The notes: generated by a model not told the origin, from the sequence alone. A DNA stretch of 64,000 bases from Isoetes taiwanensis (GCA_021234155.1 JAJEKV010000019.1:496001-560000), one strand, 5' to 3'. Shown: positions 45,202 to 58,200, numbered from the stretch's first letter. Translations and numbers: made by a program.

Positions 45202-45778
45202 TGTTTGGGGGTCCGGGTTCGGGAACTCCCTGAAGACAGCCCTGCGGAGGACCGTGGATCTACCACAGGAGAGTCCGGGGGACTATGTCACGCGGGATTT
45301 GTTGAAAGAAGAAAAAGAAGAGAACAGAACAAATGAAAGAAAGATGATAAGCTTCCTTGATATCAATGATGAAAATACATGAGCTCTGCAAGAGAGAAAA
45401 ACCGAAAGGAGACAAGACTCAAAACTCATCTAAAAACTTATGAGCTAACCTCTACTCATATATATATAGTACAATGGCCTTGGGGCCCAATATAGACACT
45501 CCGACCGATCTCTTGCCGACTTCGGAAGGAGGCCCCGATTTTGCAGGTGAATGTGATTGCCTCTTGAAGTGCCTAGAATCACGTTGACAAGCCGTTGGCT
45601 GGTGGGACGGGTCAGTCACTTGTGAGCCGGGCGCCTTTAGTTGACCGCCAAAGGCTTTGACTGCGTGCCTTGCTTAGTCTTCTGTGGAGGCTTGGATGTC
45701 TGACCCGTGGTTGACTGAGGATCTTTGAGCTTGACCTGGTCTGACGTATGCATGAATAGTCCTGTACCAGGAGGCACA
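45202..45778 (-). repeat. 5' LTR of the inner element
   Basis: Partner of the LTR at 34723-35291, same TG...CA ends (plus-strand TGTTTGGGGGTCCGG to GAGGCACA). The sequence just inside it (minus strand CTGCATGGCTGCTGCCCGGG) is the position of the primer-binding site, but I cannot match it to a tRNA. Confidence 0.85.
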
Positions 45779-45784
45779 GGACTA

Positions 45785-47021
45785 ACAAGGGGATAGCGAG
45801 GAAGATGACCAACATGAACTCCAAGACTATATAGAAGGTGAGTATAAAATTTGCGCCGCGATTGAGTCAGGGGAGGTTAAGAATCAGGCTACAGTCATCT
45901 CGGCAGAAGGAATCATAGATAGCAAGCCATATGTAGTCTTGATAGACACAAGTAGTTCCTATAACTTTGCCTCTCCAAGGCTAGCCGCTCTAATGAAGAA
46001 TAAGATTCGAAAGTCAAAGCCTAGGCCAGTCAGCATGGCAAGTGGCGCGATCCGCCATACTAAGGGGAGGAGAATTAACTTTGAAATAGACCTTAGTGGA
46101 AGCAAATGGCCTATGGGTGCAGAAGTCATGGACATTGGGAAGTACGACTTGATAGTAGGAATGGAGTTCCTCAGGCCAGCTAAAGCTATGATAAACTGCG
46201 ACAGAGGCGAGATCGCTATGACGGCGCCAGACGGGACCCGATATATAGTTAAAGATAAGAAGATAACTTCAGCTATGCAGTGTATCTCCATGAAGCAGCT
46301 ACAGAAAAGCATAATTAAAGATAGAATAGACTACATCCTCAGGCTAGAGGTAAGTGAGCCTAGTCAAGTGAAGAAAAGCGAGCCCGATTTGAGTCAGTTG
46401 CCTAGGCCAATAGCAAGGCTCAAAAAGGAGTTTCATGATGTATTCACGGATAAAATCCATCAACTACCACCTATGCGCTTGATGAATGACATCTTCAGGG
46501 AATTCCTGGATGAATTTGTCATTGTGTTCTTTGATGATATCCTAATCTATAGTAAGACTATAGAAGAACATGCATTGCATTTGAGGAGAGTTCTAGAGAA
46601 GCTAAGGCGGCATCGCTTATCTGGCAAACTCTCAAAGTGCCACTTTGTAACAGATAGAGTGGAATACTTGGGGCATGTAGTTACGGCTGAAGGAATCTCA
46701 ACAGATCCGGTGAAGATAGAAGCCATAGTGGATTGGCCGGCATCGAGGAATGTGGGAGAAGTAAGATACTTCCTTGGCTTGGCAGGGTACTACCGCAAGT
46801 TCGTTAGGGACTTCGTGAAGTGGGCGTCTCCTTTGTCGGACCTCACTAAGAATAAAAAGGTGAAAGATTGGGTGCAACATTGGCTTGAGAATGTCCAACC
46901 CTCGTTTGCAAAGCTCAAAGAGGCATTGACCACAGCACCAATTCTTACCCTCCCAGATCCAAGCAGGGACAATTTAGTGGCAACAAATGCTAGCAAGCTA
47001 ACAACGGAGAATCATATCTGA
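45785..47021 (+). pseudogene. pol: Protease and deleted reverse transcriptase of the outer Ty3/gypsy element
   Basis: Coding resumes right after the inner LTR ('[19 protein letters not shown]' at about 45797, then '[18 protein letters not shown]', with the protease Asp followed by TSSS instead of the usual T-G-A/S). The frame stays open to 47021. Protease flap-like '[12 protein letters not shown]' follows. The RT begins normally ('[16 protein letters not shown]') but at about 46479 jumps straight to '[20 protein letters not shown]' with the catalytic DD codons at 46533-46538. About 120-130 residues, including motif A and motif B, are missing. The rest is well kept: '[20 protein letters not shown]', '[15 protein letters not shown]', and 'PILTLPDPS'. 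The deletion removes one catalytic Asp, so the enzyme is dead. Confidence 0.92.
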
Positions 47022-48230
47022 GAAGGAAGGGTAGTTGCATATGATTGAAGGAAGATAGGCGACACGAAACAGCCTTCACCCAGAGCTCGACTGGGGAACT
47101 CTTGGCCGCAGGTAGGAAGCTCTAGAATCTAGAGGCATTATTTGTTGGGTGGGAAGTTCCAGATTGGACATGAACCACCAAAGCCTCCAATATATCTTTT
47201 CATAGCCATCCTAAATCCTAAGACAAAGGAGGTGGATGGAATTCCTCGAGAATGCGACTTTGAGAGATAGTCTACAAAGTCCGGCCAAGTTGGATATAGT
47301 TGCGGATGTGCTCTTTTAAAGACCTTTAGAAAGAGTCGCGCAGCGCCATATATCGACACTCACTAGTAGTATGGCAGAAAGTTGAGAAGCGTTGCCATCG
47401 GATGGCGACTTTAAAGAAGTGTGGGCAAGCCTCTCGAGGGAGGCAAAAACGGAACAAAGAGAAACTTCAAATATTTTAGAAGGAAGAGGTAACCTCTTGT
47501 ACCACAAAAACAAATTGTGTGTGCCCAGTTCATCGGGAGTTAGGAAGTTGATACTCGACCTTCTACAATAGCCCAATAGTAGAGATCTGAGTTCCTTGAA
47601 GACATATTTTAAGATCCAGTAATTGCCACGTACCGGCATGAAAGAAGCAAATAGCTAAGTATATTCGAGTGCGGCTATCAGTGAGGGGCAGTAGGGGGCA
47701 GCTCGAATTCTTGGAACTAAGAGCCATTACATGCAGAATCACGAAATGGGAAGTGATTAAGCGTGGACTTTATAAGCTTTATCAGGGCTCCCAAGAACTA
47801 TAATAGGCAAAAGATTGATGGTAGTAGTGGACAAATTTCCAAGATGGCACACTTTGTGCCTTGTAGGACCATAGATCTTAGATAAAATTGTATTATTCCC
47901 CTAAGGAGATTTTTCGACTCCGCGGGATGCCAGAGAAATAATTTAGGATAAGAGGTTCAAAGTTTCCTTGAAGCGCATTCGACAAGACTTATTCGTACGA
48001 TTGAATGACTCTCCATGAGTACATCATATCATCCTCGGATGGATGGGCAAACGAGAATGACAGTCGAATCGCGAAGACATCTGCGGGCTTATGTAGGACA
48101 AAAACCAATCCAGAATGGGATGATTTCATTCACTTGGTGGAGTTATATATAATGGCACCAAACAGAATGCGTCCCAAATGTCACCTTTCATGATTAATTA
48201 TGGGTAAGTAAATGCTTGACCCGGATCGTG
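46980..48230 (+). pseudogene. RNase H and integrase remnants of the outer element
   Basis: After 47021 the homology continues in changing frames. RNase H traces are 'EGRVVAYD' and 'RKIGDTKQ' (about 47025), 'HYLLGGKFQIG' (about 47140), and 'VDGIPRECDFE' (about 47230). The integrase zinc region and lead-in are at about 47490-47570 ('HKNKLCVP', 'GVRKLILDLLQ'). The core is at about 47800-48190 ('KRLMVVVDKF', 'LDKIVLFP', 'RGSKF', then 'EWDDFIHLVELYIMAPN'). Stops and shifts occur every 30-60 codons, far more decayed than the protease/RT part. Confidence 0.75.
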
Positions 48231-50329
48231 GCACAAATCAGTGTCAAAGAGTTAGAGTCCCTCGGCCGGATGCTATCTGATATCCGGTATTTGTAGTGGA
48301 GATGGGGATATCTTCTAGCGACAAGGAGTCGATGAGAAGAGTGTAGCCGTGGGCATAGGACCTATAAAGAGATAGATGTGGTGCAAATGCTTGCTTTATA
48401 GATAGTCGTTCGCTTCACTAAGCATGTCATCTGCAATACATGATGATGATCCATGTCATAGTTATCGAGGTCTAAGGCATAGGTAGCGCCATTATTATGT
48501 TTGAAATTTGGCTCAGCGAGGTTATGGCATCGACCAACAACTCATTTAAATGCGGTGTTGTCAAATGGTTATTCAAGATTGATGTGTTGTAGCGAGGGGC
48601 TTGCAGAATGAAAATATCTATATCTTGCAGCGATTGTAGTACTAGAAATGGAGTCTCCTTAGGAGCATAATAGATGGACCTCATGATTTCACAACATTTC
48701 CACTCATTTCCAAAATGAAGTTCACAAACCAAGTCCTAAGTTCTTGGGCTTCTTAGAAGCTTGGTCCCTTTACTTCAGTCTATTCTCTCTCCCTTGAAGA
48801 ACTATGGTTGAGGCATCTTGTGGCCAATCACTTGTACCTTATTAACCTCTTTAAACAATTGTAGCTAATTGCAAAACATGTTGGCCCGGTATCTATAAGT
48901 GCCAAATTCTTCCAAAATGTTAACTCTAGTACAATACATATTAGATTGAATTGATTTTTAATCATCCATGGAGATCAATAGGCCTATGGGATAGTAAAGA
49001 AGAAGAAGAAGAAGAAGAAGAAAGATTTTAACGTCATACAAGAAGGCGGCGTCCTCGGACATGTGACGCTACAACACACCCGGATGGGTCCACGCCCCCA
49101 CCACTTTACATTGCTAAAGTGGGTCCTTCCCCACCAACTTTACATTGCATGGCCACTTTCTAGCGAGTTGAACCCGAGTGACCTTGGGTAAAGAGAGCAC
49201 ATCATATATATTCTTGTCAAGATTAAAACCCACTGCGGAAGTTTTGAAGGAAAATCATTAGCGGTAATTAAGCACGCTAATAAATTTGTACATGGATACA
49301 TATCAGTAAGCTCGATGCTCGAGTCACCACTGTCTGGTCACCCGGACCAAAGGGGTTTCAATGGGAATTTAATTTAATAGTGTTGGATGTAATGGTTTGT
49401 GTTAACTAAAAATTTGTTCGGCCCTTTTGGGACCTTTGGAATTGTGTAAGGATGTTGTGTAGGTGAAGTAATTCATGATCATAATCATAATTATAATTAA
49501 CTAGTAATGGTGCCCAGCGTTGCTGGGCATAAGTGAGAGCGTGTAAATGTTTTGGGCCGCAATGAAGCAACACTTAAAAGAAACCTCACTACTTCATATT
49601 AGATAGTGTTGCATAATATCTCTGAGCTTAGATTGGAAACATAGCTAATATTGTATTACATGTTAAATTGCAGGGCTTACATTAGGAGCTTGTAAGGGTG
49701 TTGATTCACTATATTGGTTATGCATTGACATAATGGGGAAATGCTCATGGTTTGCAACCGCCGCGATAAATTTCTTGTAACTTTAATTATGCTTAGAGTT
49801 TTTTTTTTCCTTTGTCAATGATTATAATTGCTATCGACTTCTTAAAAGTCATTTTAAGCTACGACAGAACCATTTTACTTATACAGTCAATAGGTTTGTC
49901 TGCAAAGCGATTCTTGCTCCATGATCGTCTTCTCTTTCAATATGCAGACTGGCTCTTAAAGGTTTTTCAAGCATCTGAAACCAATAGGAAGCATGAAATC
50001 AATAAGAAGCAGCTTCTTGACCCGATCTTCATTTCTACAAATTAATTCAGAAGTTTAGGACAAAGAATCAACTATGGCAAGATCATTTATATATACAATC
50101 ATTTATTTAGATGTTGAACCCGGTTTGTTCATTTTGTCAATCATCTGAACAAGTTTTACCCATCGGCGATCCATATAGGCATATGCTTGAAAGGAGAAGA
50201 GGTTTCCGAGACAACAAATGCATTCTTTATAAAGCAAATTTGCACAGAAGTTTTTTCCTAGAGCAAATCGTGGGAAGTTCTTCCTCTTTTTTTTTTTCGT
50301 ACATTAGCGTCAGAAAATTTGGATTTTAG
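48231..50329. other. 3' flank of the outer element, unrecognised
   Basis: No second LTR matching 30905-31660 was found. Present are an (AAG)n run (48996-49023), an 8-bp-stem hairpin TGCCCAGCgttGCTGGGCA (49511-49529), and the 18-bp word CCGCGATAAATTTCTTGT (49761-49778) also seen at 30531. Frames at 49812-50045 and 50111-50329 match nothing I know. Confidence 0.5.
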
Positions 50330-50760
50330 GTTGCCCCTAGAGCAAACCCTTGTTATGTGAGCTTTTGGCATATCCTAGGTATATCTAGAATATCCCTAGG
50401 ATATCTTGATGACTACTAAAAACCTAATGTTGGAGGTAAGTAGGTTTCAGAGTGTTCTTAAGTGATTAGCTAGGCTTGGATAGCAGCCTTTGCCATAGCT
50501 AGATAGCTAGATCGATGCACCGCCGAGATTTGGATGTTCCGCGATGGCTGGGAGGCGGATGGGCTTCGGTTGATGAATATGGCGGCACAAATTGCAAAGC
50601 CCCGGTCTTAGGGGATCCCGATCTTTGGAGTTTATCAAATGGGTCCATCGATTTGGGCATATGAAGTGGCGGTGGCCATTTGTAAAATAACTATTTCTTG
50701 ATTGCTTTGCAGCTTGATTAAGTAGCACTACGTATTTCTTTGTAGGTATTTCAAAGGTTT
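50330..50760. repeat. Repeat with hairpin, copy B
   Basis: Same block as 26250-26420: GGTTGCCCCTAG, then ATATCCTAGGTATAT (50370-50384), loop CTAGA, and ATATCCCTAGGATAT (50390-50404), one mismatch in 15. The GCAGCTTG word at 50710 parallels 26703. Confidence 0.75.
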
Positions 50761-50764
50761 TAAA

Positions 50765-52290
50765 ATTGAGGCATGGGATATTGATAATGTTGTTTTAGAC
50801 CTTGCAAAAGAAGTACTTTGGCCCTAGTTGAAGATGAAAATTTGAAAATAAGAGCACATTGATGGATTAAGCGATGCTAGAGAGGATTGTAGAAGCGGTG
50901 CAGTAACTTTTGTCCGGATAAGTTGAAGCGAGGGCACAGGAAGGATCTTCTTGGATTCACGAACTTAGACAGAAGATTCAAGCGACAATCAATGACGAAA
51001 TGATTGAAAGCATAGGCATCAAGTTACAAAATTTCAATGTTTCAAAGAAGGTTATCATCTTATGCATTGGTTTTAGATTTTTTAGTGGAAAAAATATTTT
51101 TGTGTTCCTTGCTTATTCTTTGACTACTTGTAATTGCGAGGCTTAAAAAGAGTTAAAAGAGGATTTTATGTTTGAAGGCGATTATGTGCTTCTGAGTTTG
51201 AGATTATGCAGGCACATTACGGTTGACCATGAGTAAAGGCTTCCACAAGCTGCTAAGGCATAGATGATATAGACAATGTAAAGATTGTATTTTGAGCGTT
51301 AAAAGCGGCTTATGTATGGTGTCACTCAACGATTAATGGGTTGGGTGTGCGGAGTTATTCTTGTCTGCGGCATCAAAGCTGAAGAGGCATTGGCCCAGTT
51401 TCAATCGATATTAAGCGAGGCGACAATCTGAATTGCATTTGCATTTGCCAGCTGACAGCAGAAGGTTAGTTGAACAAGTATCGAATGTTTTAGTCTTCTT
51501 TAGGTTATTTATTTTTATGCGTGCTCACTTCGGGTTGCATTTAAAATTAGAAGGCTGCGGGCTTGATTCTCAGCATCATGAAGGATTTCTTTGGCAAGCC
51601 TTGATGGGAAATATTTCACGAGTTGGGGCAATACATGGATGCTTCCCAAAGGACCGCGTGATCAATCTCTTGGCGATCTACATCAAGCTTATGAGGTTGC
51701 TGTGCTAGAGTAAAGAATAAGATTTACATAAAAATGGAACACATATTAATATTCTTTCATGATAGGATCGGGCGAGGCAAAGGCGAGCGATTTATTGGCG
51801 AGAAATGCAAAATCATTGGCGGGGCACTATGCATGAAACAAGAGAGTTTGTTTGATCTTATCTACCCATCACTCAATATCTTACATTATAATACTTTCCA
51901 GTTACATTGAAGAATTTAAAGGGGCCCGACTCAATAGAGGAGACCAAGTCCTACATCAAAGAATGACAAAGGCCCATGAAGTTATATGCAAAGCACAAGG
52001 CGGCTGCATGCATTCAATGATGAGCGAAGCAAAATGCTCTAGAGGCCTTCTAAACTTTTTGGTACGCAAAGCATTCTTATGGAGGAATTGCTTCAACATT
52101 GGTATGTTATTGCTTTAAAAATGTAGATATTATTTGAATGAACACGCTTATTAGGTGTTTCAATGCAGTAGAAAGACGACCACAGTGACTTCACGCTGAT
52201 CAATGGCATCTCTGATTTGCCTCATTGCGAGAAGCTCGAAGGTGATCATGTTCCATGTTGTTTCAAACCACGATTCATTGTGAACTTTAT
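50765..52290 (+). pseudogene. Possible decayed multi-exon gene, family unknown
   Basis: Short stretches of good-looking protein sequence alternate frames and are separated by AT-rich, intron-like spacers: 'AWDIDNVVLDLAKE', 'ALVEDENLKIRA' and 'IDGLSDAREDCRSGAV' (50775-50930), 'SSWIHELRQKIQATINDEMI' and 'ESIGIKLQNFNV' (50950-51045), 'HITVDHE' after an acceptor-like TTATGCAG (about 51210), 'GEAKASDLLARNAKSLAGHY' (about 51770-51830), and 'DFTLINGISDLPHCEKLE' followed by a GT (about 52180-52250). I do not recognise the protein. The evidence is the charge and helix pattern plus splice-like borders only, so this could be chance. Confidence 0.3.
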
Positions 52291-55195
52291 TGAGTAGGCA
52301 TGTACAATGGATTACGCTGATCACTTCTTTTGACATCTAGAATAACTACGATAAATTTGTGTTGTGTTTTAAATCCTGTGTTTTGTCACATATCTTCCAC
52401 GGATACTGTCTTGCTAAGAAAGAAGAAGTGAACTCCATGCAATCAAATTATGACATCATATTCTCGATGTTGGAAACTTGAAGCATGCCATAAATCCAAT
52501 CTTGAGGGAGGTGCATAACCAAACGAAGCACACGAAGGACAAATTACGGACAATCAGCCGGGACATGGTTTTGGCCGTGGGTGATGAGTTATCACGATCA
52601 CCTACATAATCTTCTAAGCCCCTTAGTTTAGATCGATAATCGGTACACCAAGCGGTTGAATCTGATATCAAAGGGCACATGGCAAATTAAGCGACACTAG
52701 CCTTAAATTTGGCGTCACGGATCACATCGTAAATCACTTTCACATTCTTTATACTTATCTTAGTATTTAGTTCGGATGGCATGGAGATATTGGGTTTCTT
52801 GAACCGGAAAGAAATACCTTACATTTTAGTGGATCTTGGTTTTAGGTCTGTTGTTGGATGAAATTGCAAAGTATTGCAGAGTATATTCTAAATCTTTTAG
52901 TTGCTATGAGAATTATAATTGCTTAATAGCATCATTTTCTAATATCTGCGGGCTGCTCGAGGTCAGGACCATTTTGTACTTCAATCTCAAGGTATTGATT
53001 TTGGAAACTTGTCAAAATATGATTGCGTACACATGTGCTTAGTACTATCTAAAAAGTAGAGGGCACGCTTATATGGATGCATGTTTGTTTAGTTTTTATG
53101 CACTCATATGTTGGCAAAATATATTGCATTATTGAACAATACAAGTGCCCTTAGAACATTACTTATGAAGCTTCAGTGGTCGGTATGAAAAGCGTGGATT
53201 GTATGGATGTGTCGAGATTTTTGTAGCCTTTACACATCATCATTATTCTAATTCGACATCTTGCTTGTAGAATCTAACCTTTAAACTTTTCCACCAAATG
53301 GTAGTGAGCCAAGCTGGATCTTACAAACCTCCGGCAGATGTGCATGGTATCACGGTCATCCTCCTATTATGCTCGTCATATTATAAATGGAAGATAGAAA
53401 GGAGTAAATACCGCAGGAACTTTCGTATTTTTGTTACGCAATAATGTCTACGATCAAATAACTGCTGAAACGGATAACTTCTCAAAACGGCCCGAGCCTT
53501 CTCCTCGGAAAAGTCGAGAGGATATTTCAATATAGTCTCATGTCGTCCCTTGCTCAAAAATGGACACCTCGGATGTCATAGAAGATTAAGTGATTCATTT
53601 CTACCTTCTGAGGAGACTTAGTGGAAAACAACAAGTATCAACGGACATATGAGCCATCCAATATTTTGTTGACACGAAGTAACGGTTTAGATATTGGCAT
53701 TCCATATTTAGTTAATGAACTTTTGGAATCACACCGGCGTGAAATATCAAAATAGTCTTTGTTGAGTATCAACAATGATCGGAGCCCAAATTTAAATTAT
53801 TGCTTGGTATCTTAAAGGCATCATTATGTTTAGAGATGCTTCATCTGAAATGCAGGATATTCTTTGAAAGAATGTCAAAGCAGAATATATCATCACGGTC
53901 TCACCATATTCTTCTATGTAGGAAGTGACTTTTGGAACAAAGAGTATGGATTGTTTTTCTTTCATGTTCGGATATGGACCCTTTGGATCGCACAACCTCA
54001 TCTTTAATCCGCTGGCATTAGGGGAATTTTGCGGCATATGCAATCTGCTAAAGCAAGCTCCTAAAGAGGCCGGATCATTGGCATTATGAAATATCAACAA
54101 GATCTCTTGAGTGTGGCTTATTTTATGGATATGTTGGGATTATTCATTGGCTTTGCTTTTGTTGGGATACCTTGGCGTTTATGAAATTATGCTCTGATTT
54201 GTAGTGTCTATATGGTTATTCATAGCCATTGTCATTAGGCCTCGGTATGCATGCGTGCTCCTTTATTTTTTCTTGAGGTTTCATGCTTATAAAATGTTTG
54301 ATGTTTGATGTTTGTTGTGGCAATTTCTTCTTTTCTGTTGTCGGTTGAAATATTCCGTGGGTCATAGATTCAACCTGGCCGGCGCGATATCGCCATGTTT
54401 TTGCCTATCAACGAGATCACACATAAAAGGCGCAAGTGACAAGATTTCGCGGTGTATACCCATCACACAATTGGTATGCAAATGAAGAATTTTTTTTATC
54501 TTTGTCGCCATGATTTTTGGTACTTTGGTATTGGTTGAGTCTCGATCTTGAGACAATTTTGATAAAACCATTTTGTTTGGGTGCCTTTGCTTTGTTATTT
54601 TCTCATTATTTATGCAATGGTGAATACTTGCCAAAACATTGCATGAGTGGATCTTCATGACCATGCAAGAACTTTGGCTTTCCATGTTTGCCATTTCTAG
54701 CTTTTTAAAGAGGGTCCCAAAGGTAACAAGAAGGGAGAAGATAAAGGGAAACAACAATTGTCTTGTTTTCTATTTTTTGAACAAATGTTTTGTGGCTTCT
54801 AGTTGTATCTTACATCCATGTATATATACTCTTGATCGGAAATCATCATATTAGTTGTTCTTGTTTTACTTGTTGGATCTCATCACCTCCAATACTATAG
54901 TCTCGCCTCCTCGTGTCATCAAGATTGTATCCCACAATGTTGTGTCCTAATATTATCCATTGTAGTAAATATTGCATGCATGTTTGTTATGGGCTAATAA
55001 TAATGAAAATGCGATCGCGGTGGCATTATTGATGCATGTTTCCCTACCTAGTCTAGGGGTATGCACCTTGGTAGATCCTAGACTAGGGGGCACAATCGAA
55101 GTGTTTAATAAATAAATATGGTTGCAAGAGTTGCCTTAGGAGAATCTGGCTATGGATGGACATAGCGACATTGCATCGATAATGCATAGAACTAA
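52291..55195. other. Unrecognised sequence
   Basis: Frames at 52456-52680, 53792-54100 and 54362-54757 (all minus) were examined and none shows retroelement or host motifs convincingly. Near 55050-55092 CCTAGTCTAGGGG and CCTAGACTAGGGG lie close together. Confidence 0.45.
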
Positions 55196-55262
55196 GGCAA
55201 ATAGAATAGAATATGATTTTATATAGATCACGGAGACCAAGCTGGCCTATGGGACCCAAGTA
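55196..55262. repeat. Small dispersed repeat, copy 1
   Basis: AATAGAATAGAATA, GATTTT, GACCAA and ATGGGACCCA occur in the same order and spacing as at 58296-58353. Confidence 0.6.
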
Positions 55263-58200
55263 CAAAGAGAGAAAACCCCTTATAATGGGTTAAATGCCAT
55301 TTACTAAAGTTAATACTCTAGTTTGAAGGTTAATGGTTATAAAACTATTGGAATAAATGGGTGACACCCTAATCAATGTGACCACCATGTTGGCACCATT
55401 TCCTAAGACACGTAATAGTGGGAATTTCACCCAGGTGCAGGTTGTGATAGGCTAGATGGTCTTCCAGGTAGTCACACCTAAGCCCGATAGGATGCAGCCA
55501 GTGGCCTTGCCGCACTGGCGAGGGGAGCTCATCAAGATTAAGGCGACATAATCGTGAGAGGCCAAGAGGTGATCTTGGGAGTAGAGGTTCGCAGAGCAAG
55601 GCTTCAAGAGAGTGTCCGAGTTTGGGGATTTAAAGTATTGCTAGGAGTTGCTCTGACTCTAGCTCCTGAAAGCAAAAATGAATTGGTAGGATTAAGGATA
55701 GATGGATGTGGCGGATGCCATAGTGGCTCTATCTTCTAGAACAAGGAGGATAGAGGAGGAATATTTCGGTGTCAATTAGTCTCCACTTGGGTAGTATGAG
55801 CTGCAGAACTCTCCCGATGAACACTTGGAAATAGCTTAATTGCCCCTTGTGTATCTTGCTTGATAAACCCGAGATGCTTGCGGTTAGAAATTTTGGATTG
55901 TTGGCATCTTGGGGTGGAGTGCTGCTATTGCAAATAATAAGCAAAGCAAAACAAAACCTTATATACCTTGAACCTCTCTCACAGTATTCTCTTGGTAGAA
56001 CTTAATGATGAGCTCACGGCTTATTGGAGTGAAGGATCCTTAGTGTTAGTGAGATGGTATGTGGCTGTTAATGGAATGATTAATCATATGCACAAATACT
56101 TGATCTAACTAGTGAAAGGATGCACGATTATGATACGTAGGGTGTCATGAACCTTTGGACATACTACAAAATGGATGAGCACACGTGGTGCTATCGATGA
56201 GGGAGTTATGCGCATGGCATCTGCGGCGGTCAAGTTAGGATCTATCATGTGCTTTTCACAAGATTAGTTTTTTGTAGACTTGTAGAATTTGCATTTCTGG
56301 CGGCTCTCCGGCAAAAATGTGAGGTCCGCGATCCTGCAAATCACGGTACCAAAGATTGATGAAATACCCCATGTGATTTGATGATAGAACCTTCGATACC
56401 TCTAGCTTCATGACTAAAATCCATTGAAACTTATCTTCACATCCACACTTTTATTGTAGGTATGTTCAAAAAAATTTACTTCTTAGCCTATAGTAATCGA
56501 GAGCATGCTTAGTGTTCAAACCAACACTCAACTACTCGATTACATACACAGATTCGATCGAGGGCACTTGTGGGCGGGCCTTTAAGAACATGAGAGTAGG
56601 GATCTACTTTAATTTAAACATTAATTAAATGATGGTGGAGACTTCGAATTCCACTACGCAGTTAGATTTAAGCTGCTTTACCCACTAAGTAGAGGCAACC
56701 CTGCAATGCAGCGGCACCTTGTTTTCTTGCATCGTAGTTTCCTCTTTGTTTTGCTGTTCTTATTTTCCTTCGGTAGGTTTTTTATTTTTTTCTATGCAGG
56801 TTGGGCTATATCGGTGCCTTCAAGCTATGTCGGTTCTTGCTATGTTGCAACTGACATAGAGGAACCTTCCACAAGTCCTAGAAAGAGCGAGAGCGGAGAG
56901 TCGAACCAGCACAGAAAGTTCAAGAGAGCGAGGAATGTGACATTCCAGGGAAATATATGCCATTGGGTCCGTCACTATACAAGTCTACCCTTAGGATAAG
57001 GCCAATTTCCATATGGCCTCATCTGATAGTATCCTGCGGCCATATCCCATTAGACCGATGGCATGACATGTGGACCCTAACCTATATAGGCCTAAACCCT
57101 AACCCTAGGCCTCTTTTACGGCTCCAACAACACAGGAACCTTCTTAGGTGCACGAAACTTCAGTTTGAGTGTCATTTGTTGTGGCATAGCCCTAGCCTGG
57201 CCGTGAAAAGATATCAATACCACATTTTGGTATGGTTCGGCATTAAATGTGGGAAAAGGATGATACCAAGGATGCAGATGATGAGGCGAGAATGAATCTA
57301 AGCCCCTAGACCTCCATCGGTAAAGAAATCTGAGAGTACAAGCTATTTGCAAATGATAAGGATTGAACATAAGGTATAAAGGAAGATCGGTATTCCATGA
57401 CAATCTGCAAATGGATTAAGAATCTGACACCTCGAAGATTTCCACCACCATTGGGTGCACTTTAAAAGGTTTGGAAGGTTATAGTTCTTAAGATTTGAAG
57501 AGTTTTTGAAATACGTACTTCTTCTTAATCGGCGGTTGATGGGGATTGGTCTAGATCTAAAGTATGTAATTAAAAGTAGTCAATAAGGTGCTTCTAAATT
57601 ATCTGATTTATAGCATAGATATTACTTTTGTAGCTCATAATAATTTAAAGATTCAGGAATATGACCTCTTATGACAACAAGAAATAATATAGGCTCGGAT
57701 TGGCTTCTAATACTCATTTCTTGTAATAACTTAACAACTATAGTACATGCATTGGGAAGAGATACAGAATTATTTGATGTGATAGACTTAGATCGATGCA
57801 AAGCATCCATAGACTGGGATGGATGTAACTTAAAATTTGTTTCACATACTAAAGCTGGCTAGTCTACTAACAAAGAGATCCTTTCATTTTGGCATCATGC
57901 ACGAATATTGATACAGTGAAGGGGATAACCTCAAAAGAACTCATGACATCTTGCTATCCCTCATAATACAACCATTCTTATGCTTATTTTTTTGTGGATC
58001 ACGAATTAGCGTGTTTCTTTGCTCTATACCTCGATATTCAAGTTCAATTTGGACACGAATTTGGGTTTATAAAATGATTACACCTTGTACTAAAACACTT
58101 GTTAATGGTATCTTTGGACATGGTAAACGTGCAAAACTAGTGCTTCTTAGGCACTTTTGGATCTGTAAGTTATTTTAATAGTTGTATGGGGTAACAGATT

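Larger units (their letters stand above)
34698..45778 (-). mobile_element. Inner Ty3/gypsy LTR retrotransposon, nested, reverse orientation
   Basis: An 11-kb element lies between gag (ending 34697) and protease (from about 45785) of the outer element, on the opposite strand. It has two similar LTRs and, in its own direction, gag, protease, RT, RNase H, integrase, and a further ORF region before the 3' LTR. All coding parts are frameshifted, so it is non-autonomous. The sequence 34698-34722 between outer gag and the first LTR word is unassigned. No convincing 4-6 bp target-site duplication was found (AAGGG before 34723, GGACT after 45778), so the ends may be damaged or slightly misplaced. Confidence 0.85.

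Noticed and set aside
52456-52680. Copia-type protease or gag
   Set aside because: A D-S-x-A-x-W-C phrase looked suggestive, but no CCHC knuckle, integrase or RT motif follows in any frame.
57083-57105. Interstitial telomere
   Set aside because: Only two CCCTAAA-like units, which is expected by chance in 64 kb.
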